NCBI GenBank assembly: GCA_021151685.1
Contig: JAGKWS010000014.1
Span: 15,733 to 79,732, forward strand
Source of the DNA: Chitinophagaceae bacterium
GTDB taxonomy: Bacteria; Bacteroidota; Bacteroidia; Chitinophagales; Chitinophagaceae
Direction of reading: 5' to 3'
DNA: 64,000 nucleotides
Shown here one piece after another: positions 59,997-64,000 of the stretch. Position numbers and translations under genes: made by a program. Within the stretch, counting starts at the first letter, position 1. Each line of letters opens with the position of its first letter. The notes beneath the pieces are model-generated. The model was not told the origin of the DNA and searched no databases. It saw nothing but the letters and a program-made list of their open reading frames with translations.

Positions 59997-60495
59997 TTGT
60001 CCGTGTAGATTGTAACTACGAACAGCATCTTGCAATAATTTCGATGTGATATGTAGGCCGACAGCTACATAATGACGAATGTTGTGCTTGGGTAAACAAG
60101 TTTCAAATACTCGTAAATGTGGTTAAAAAGTTGCCCACACCCTTTTTAACTATATATGGCAAATCGTGTTTGTGTGCCTTGTGCTTTTCAGCACAAAGGG
60201 GGGCAATGATACCTTCAGTGCATTACAATAAGTAATACCATTTTGACCATGAAAATGCAGCATAGATATGTTGCATTACCGAGAAGGCACCAGGAAATAA
60301 CACTAAGGTTTACGACCAATATTAAGCCCCCCCAAGGCTCGTATGTTGTTGCACAATTATCAAGTCTTAATGGTATAACGAACCTAACCCAACAGCATGG
60401 TTTAACAATAACAAGTGGGCCCCAAAGGAGGGTTAAATGAGCCTTGTTCTGTTTTTTTTACAGGCAGATATACCTAAAGAACTTACTTAACAGTA
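59997..60495. other. Hairpin-rich gene-free region
   Basis: No credible protein gene: the 65-residue frame at 60243-60440 shows no features. Three complementary pairs stand out. GTTAAAAAG/CTTTTTAAC lies at 60122-60150 and TTGTGC/GCACAA at 60179-60196. A long nested structure spans 60333-60459. It is made by CAAGGCTC (60333-60340) with GAGCCTTG (60439-60446), inner TAACCC (60385-60390) with GGGTTA (60430-60435), and an eight-T run at 60452-60459. Confidence 0.6.
60333..60459 (+). ncRNA. Candidate structured RNA or elaborate terminator
   Basis: Two nested perfect pairings (outer CAAGGCTC/GAGCCTTG, inner TAACCC/GGGTTA) enclose about 90 bases and end at an 8-T run. This is compatible with a small RNA with an intrinsic terminator, or an unusual terminator of an upstream transcript. 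No promoter box of the TAnnTTTG type is clear upstream. Prediction only. Confidence 0.35.
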
Positions 60496-61611
60496 CTATG
60501 CGGCTTTGCCACTGGTAGCATTGTAACTGGCAGTAATGGCGGGAGGGTTTACCCCAAGCGTGCGCATGTGGCGGTAGTGCGATGCGATGGCCTTACCCAT
60601 GGTAGGTATAGAGTGGTATTCGAGGTTGAAATCCTTGCATTTGGCCGCCACAATTTTGCTAATGGCAGGGTAGTGTATATGGCTGATGCGGGGAAACAGG
60701 TGATGCTCTACCTGATAATTGAGCCCGCCTACAAACCAAGTAATGAACCAATGACCGGGGGCAAAGTTGGCGGTGGTTTTTATCTGGTGAATGGCCCATT
60801 CGTTTTCTATGACCATATCATCGTCTCCGCAAAATTCAAACTCTGTCTCTTCTATAACGTGCGCCAATTGAAATACCACTGCAAGCGACAAGCCCAGTGC
60901 CATATGCATCACCAAAAAACCTAACAGCCACGTCTGAAAGCCTACCATGGCTATAGGAACAGCAATGTAACTGACTACATATAGTATTTTACTAGCCCAG
61001 AAGATGACGTGCTCTTTGGCACTCATGCCGGTAAGCTCGGTAGTATATATTTTTTTGGTGCCATACTTTACAAAGTCGGTCACAAATATCCACAATATAG
61101 AGCTAAGGGCGTAGACACCCCATATGTATATGTGTTGCAGGCGATGGGCTGGTTTCCACACCTGTGTGCTGCTCTGCCTTATAACCGGGCTTTTGGCAAT
61201 GTCATCATCTATGCCATCTATGTTGGTGTAGGTGTGGTGAATGATGTTGTGTTTCTGTTTCCAGATGAATGCATTGCTTCCCAAGGCATTCAGGGTAAGA
61301 CCCATCAGTTCGTTCACCCATTTCTTACTGGAATAGCTGCCGTGGTTGGCATCGTGCATAATGTTAAACCCAATACCCGATAATACAAAGCCAAAAACTG
61401 CCGAGAGAACTATCCCCACCGCTGCATGGTATTGTGCGGTAAGCAGATATGTGTAAATGGCTATCGCTATAGATATGAGAATTAGCGATTTGGCGTAAAG
61501 TGTCCAGTTTCCTGTTTTAGCAATATTATTTTGTGTAAAATAATTGTCTACTTCTGTTTTAAGAGCCTTGAAAAATACAGCCCTTTTGTTATTATAAACG
61601 AGTTTCCCCAT
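60496..61611 (-). CDS. Front-end fatty acid desaturase, paralogue 2
   Basis: 371 residues from the ATG at 61611. His boxes HDANHGSYS, HNIIHHTYTN and QVEHHLFPRISHIHYP match those of the paralogue at 45.0-46.2 kb, with the same spacing, as does the AK/YF-rich N-terminus. Several TM segments. It lacks a cytochrome b5 domain. The two copies share perhaps half of their residues by eye and may differ in acyl chain position or in regulation. It is a single gene. Confidence 0.9.
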   Translation of the reverse strand: MGKLVYNNKRAVFFKALKTEVDNYFTQNNIAKTGNWTLYAKSLILISIAIAIYTYLLTAQYHAAVGIVLSAVFGFVLSGIGFNIMHDANHGSYSSKKWVNELMGLTLNALGSNAFIWKQKHNIIHHTYTNIDGIDDDIAKSPVIRQSSTQVWKPAHRLQHIYIWGVYALSSILWIFVTDFVKYGTKKIYTTELTGMSAKEHVIFWASKILYVVSYIAVPIAMVGFQTWLLGFLVMHMALGLSLAVVFQLAHVIEETEFEFCGDDDMVIENEWAIHQIKTTANFAPGHWFITWFVGGLNYQVEHHLFPRISHIHYPAISKIVAAKCKDFNLEYHSIPTMGKAIASHYRHMRTLGVNPPAITASYNATSGKAA

Positions 61612-61774
61612 ATCACAAATATGCACTATCGACCTCAATAAAACAAATTTTTCTACTGACCAACACGTAGTTGCATTAAAATAATAGCCTATAGGGTTGG
61701 TGTAGTGTGGATAATAACCAATTAACTAATGGTAAATATTTAGGGCAAAAGACATACGCCCTACCTCTGACATG

Positions 61775-63268
61775 CTACTCATCACCGGTCATGTCATGGT
61801 CGTCGGTACCACCATGCGGGCGCGCGTGCGTAGTAATAATGCGACGAGCCTCGGCTTGAGACAGCAGGGTATTGCGCAGCTCCCAAATGCGTTGCCGGCC
61901 TTTGGCTCCGTTTTTTTCTACATCAATAATGGGAAAAGGGTAGTGAGTACCTATGGAAATACGTAATAGTTGCTGTTCCAACGGTGTTAACAACCATGGT
62001 GTATGTATCTGAATGTTGGGTAGGTGTTGTAGTTCGGGCACCCATGTACGTATAAAATCGCCATCGGGGTCGTGCCGCTGCGAGTTGGTAACCGGGTTGT
62101 ATATACGCAGGGTATGTATGCCCGTAGTACCTGCCTGCATCTGAAATTGAGGGTAGTGTATACCGGGTTCGTAATCGAGAAAGAGCCGTGCCAGAAAGTG
62201 AGCCCCCAACCGCCAGTCTATACACAGGTGGTGGCACAGAAAAGATACCACCATGGCCCGCATACGAAAGTTGACCCAGCCAGTCTGGTGCAGGCAGCGC
62301 ATTACGGCATCTACCAGCGGCACACCGGTATTGCCCGTTTGCCATGCTAGCAACAACTGTGGGTCATTGTCCCACTGCATTTGCTCGTATCCCCGGTTGA
62401 TGCATTCTGTTTCATAACGGCATTCCACTTCAAACTTTTGTATGAAGTGACAATGCCACTTGATGCGTGCCAGAAAGTTTTGCCATGGGCGTTTATCGGT
62501 CTGTAGTTTGGCATGCTGTTGCGTTTGCTGGTACACCTGCCTGATGCTGATGTTGCCCCATGCCAGATAGGGCGACAATCGGCTGCACGACCGCCGGCTA
62601 TGCTGTGGCTTGGAGATGTGCCGCGAGTAGTTGCGCCCCCGCCCCTGCAAAAACGAATGCAGGTATTGCCATGCATATCCCTGGCCCGGTGGCTGCATAG
62701 TGGGTGGGTAGGCCTGTAGGTCTTGCACCAACGCCGGAGGCACGTCAAATGGATGTGGCACCGTTATGTGCATGGCTTGTGTGTAGGTATTGTATACTAC
62801 TGGCTGGTGCATGTAGGCAAACCATTGTGCATCCCAGTCTACCCGGTTACGTATGCCGCGCAATATACCATCGCGCTGAAACTCCGTCCACCCGATGCCG
62901 TGTGATCTCAGTAGTGCAGCAACAGCCTTATCGCGGTTCCACGTCAGTTCGGTACCACTCTCGCGGTAGCTATACACATGGCGCACATGGTATTGGGTCG
63001 CCAGCCAAGCCAAGACCCCTGTAGCAGTGCCATAGCAAACAGTTACTTGCAAGCCCCATGTGGCCAAAGCTGCATTCATGGCCAGTACCGACAAGTATTG
63101 AAATTGCAGGTGCCGTAGCGATGTGTCGGCAGCTTGCATCATGTCTGGCTCCAGCAAAAAGAGAATGATACACGGCAACCCCGACTGCTGTGCTGCGTGT
63201 AGTGGTGCATGGTCTTGCGTACGCAGGTCGCGCTTTAGCCAAACAATATTTACAGATTGCGGGTGCAT
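61775..63268 (-). CDS. Cryptochrome/photolyase family protein
   Basis: 497 residues. An N-terminal photolyase alpha/beta domain ([21 protein letters not shown]) binds the antenna. The FAD-binding domain has [50 protein letters not shown] and [22 protein letters not shown], then [26 protein letters not shown]. The stretch [13 protein letters not shown] replaces the NWQW-type segment of class I CPD photolyases, so the substrate (CPD, 6-4 lesion, or a light sensor) cannot be assigned. It starts eight bases after a flavin-reductase-like gene. Confidence 0.88.
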   Translation of the reverse strand: MHPQSVNIVWLKRDLRTQDHAPLHAAQQSGLPCIILFLLEPDMMQAADTSLRHLQFQYLSVLAMNAALATWGLQVTVCYGTATGVLAWLATQYHVRHVYSYRESGTELTWNRDKAVAALLRSHGIGWTEFQRDGILRGIRNRVDWDAQWFAYMHQPVVYNTYTQAMHITVPHPFDVPPALVQDLQAYPPTMQPPGQGYAWQYLHSFLQGRGRNYSRHISKPQHSRRSCSRLSPYLAWGNISIRQVYQQTQQHAKLQTDKRPWQNFLARIKWHCHFIQKFEVECRYETECINRGYEQMQWDNDPQLLLAWQTGNTGVPLVDAVMRCLHQTGWVNFRMRAMVVSFLCHHLCIDWRLGAHFLARLFLDYEPGIHYPQFQMQAGTTGIHTLRIYNPVTNSQRHDPDGDFIRTWVPELQHLPNIQIHTPWLLTPLEQQLLRISIGTHYPFPIIDVEKNGAKGRQRIWELRNTLLSQAEARRIITTHARPHGGTDDHDMTGDE

Positions 63269-63276
63269 GCGGTGGG

Positions 63277-63756
63277 TTATATACGTATCAGCTTTTTAGC
63301 CCTCAGGTCGTTTAGCGTCAATACTGTTTCTGCAAGGTTCTTGTACTTATCTACCCCAAATAGAAACAGTTCATGATCGCCACCAAAGTGGTGTTGCGCC
63401 TGCCTGCGCAGCAGCAACAGGGCCGCACATCCCTTCAGTACGGTATAGCCCTGCCATGTTTCGGTAAGCCCCTTCTGCATCAGCCATTCGTGCTTGTCGG
63501 TATCCCTACCACTCTTGAAGCCCAAATGTTTCACCAGATTGGCCTGTGCGGGGCTCAGCAGTTGTAGCACAGCCACATTGGTATGGGCCATATTGGCCAG
63601 TGTGCGGGTGTTGTGGTATATGGCTACCGAGTATATTTTGGGTTTCATGCTTACGGCCGTTACATAGGTGCATATATTCATATTCACACGCCCCTCGTGC
63701 ATCGTAGCAAGGCTATACACAGGGCAATCAATCACATTCCAGGGGCGGCGCGGCAT
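63277..63756 (-). CDS. Flavin reductase-like FMN-binding split-barrel protein
   Basis: 159 residues from the ATG at 63756; the longer frame adds an unlikely N-terminus. The pattern [69 protein letters not shown] fits the flavin reductase-like domain that binds FMN. It lies upstream of and eight bases from the cryptochrome/photolyase gene on the same strand. A functional link through reduced flavin or redox balance is plausible. Confidence 0.82.
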   Translation of the reverse strand: MPRRPWNVIDCPVYSLATMHEGRVNMNICTYVTAVSMKPKIYSVAIYHNTRTLANMAHTNVAVLQLLSPAQANLVKHLGFKSGRDTDKHEWLMQKGLTETWQGYTVLKGCAALLLLRRQAQHHFGGDHELFLFGVDKYKNLAETVLTLNDLRAKKLIRI

Positions 63757-63886
63757 AGTATGGCATTTTGTAGCCACCGCAATGTTATAGATAATGGACA
63801 AGACAGCACGCATCGGCACTATAGACCCTACCGATAGTGGTATTGATGCGTTTGTGGTAGCCTGAGAAAAAAAACTTGACGAAGTG

Positions 63887-63917
63887 TTTGGAAAATTGAA
63901 GTTCGGTAGTATCTTTG
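63887..63917 (+). promoter_or_regulatory. Promoter of the tRNA: TTTG, 19 bases, TATCTTTG
   Basis: TTTG at 63887-63890 and TATCTTTG at 63910-63917 match the Bacteroidota -33/-7 consensus and lie 16 bases before the tRNA start. Confidence 0.7.
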
Positions 63918-63933
63918 CAATCCCAAACAGGAA

Positions 63934-64000
63934 GGGAGCATAGCTCAGCTGGTTCAGAGCATCTGCCTTACAAGCAGAGGGTCCGCGGTTCGATCCCGTG
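63934..64000 (+). tRNA. tRNA-Val (anticodon TAC), 3' end cut by the window
   Basis: The gene begins GGGAGCA and has the D arm AGCTCAGCTGGTTCAGAGC. The anticodon arm CTGCCTTACAAGCAG places TAC in the loop, and the T arm GCGGTTCGATCCCGT follows. The acceptor 3' strand lies beyond the window. GUA is decoded as Val. Confidence 0.93.

Noticed and set aside
60243..60440. 65-residue frame in the hairpin-rich gap
   Set aside because: No hydrophobic core or domain; it covers the candidate structured RNA.

Overview
The window looks like a chromosome segment of a Bacteroidota bacterium, most likely Chitinophagia or Sphingobacteriia. Four secreted proteins end in type IX secretion (T9SS) style sorting domains and a fifth (delta-60 repeat protein) has a similar tail. 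There is a GldN-type gliding/secretion protein, and several TAnnTTTG promoter boxes typical of this phylum, some with an upstream TTG. Predicted rho-independent hairpins close many transcription units. Most of the window is moderately GC-balanced. Two stretches (about 4.3-12.2 kb and 18.7-19.85 kb) are clearly AT-richer and carry accessory genes.

Layout. 1-3.3 kb: the end of a YaiO-like outer-membrane barrel protein and a DUF4838 lipoprotein. 3.36-4.0 kb: an array of about eleven exact-length 57-bp tandem repeats. 4.3-12.2 kb: an AT-rich accessory island. It holds a VapB-like antitoxin with a VapC remnant interrupted by a palindromic repeat, an AAA ATPase overlapping a putative PD-(D/E)XK protein, an HxlR regulator divergent from an SDR/NTF2 pair, a cluster of five perfect hairpins plus short repeats shared with the VapC break, and a two-gene operon of large unrecognised proteins. 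12.3-18.6 kb: a Gfo/Idh/MocA oxidoreductase, a VOC protein, a DJ-1/AraC regulator, a PNGase F-like T9SS protein and Der. 18.7-19.8 kb: a second small AT-rich insert (RusA-like plus restriction-endonuclease-like proteins) between der and rimO.

19.9-31 kb: RimO, then a compact YfiR / TonB receptor / histidine kinase / response regulator operon. Next come PruA, a WalJ-like hydrolase, an ECF sigma factor with a membrane partner, and a PAS protein with a kinase dimerisation segment but no ATPase domain. 31-44.2 kb: T9SS proteins, HutU, IspF, an orphan HigA-like antitoxin, YggS, RecQ, an S8 peptidase whose catalytic-serine block is missing, a second sigma/membrane-partner pair, and a GldN gene whose signal peptide is in another frame. 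44.3-64 kb: WbqC, two paralogous front-end desaturases, MarC, type B L31, a GlmU-like protein, TerC, PrmC, two GT-C-like membrane proteins, PNP, a DUF922 protein, pirin, a 167-bp MITE-like palindrome, a hairpin-rich 500-bp intergenic region, a cryptochrome/photolyase paired with a flavin-reductase-like protein, and a tRNA-Val cut by the window end.

The strongest candidates for undescribed biology are the ATPase/nuclease-like pair at 4.8-6.66 kb, the two-gene operon at 8.9-12.2 kb, and the RusA-like/REase-like pair at 18.75-19.82 kb. All three are inferred from motifs and context only. No homology search was possible.
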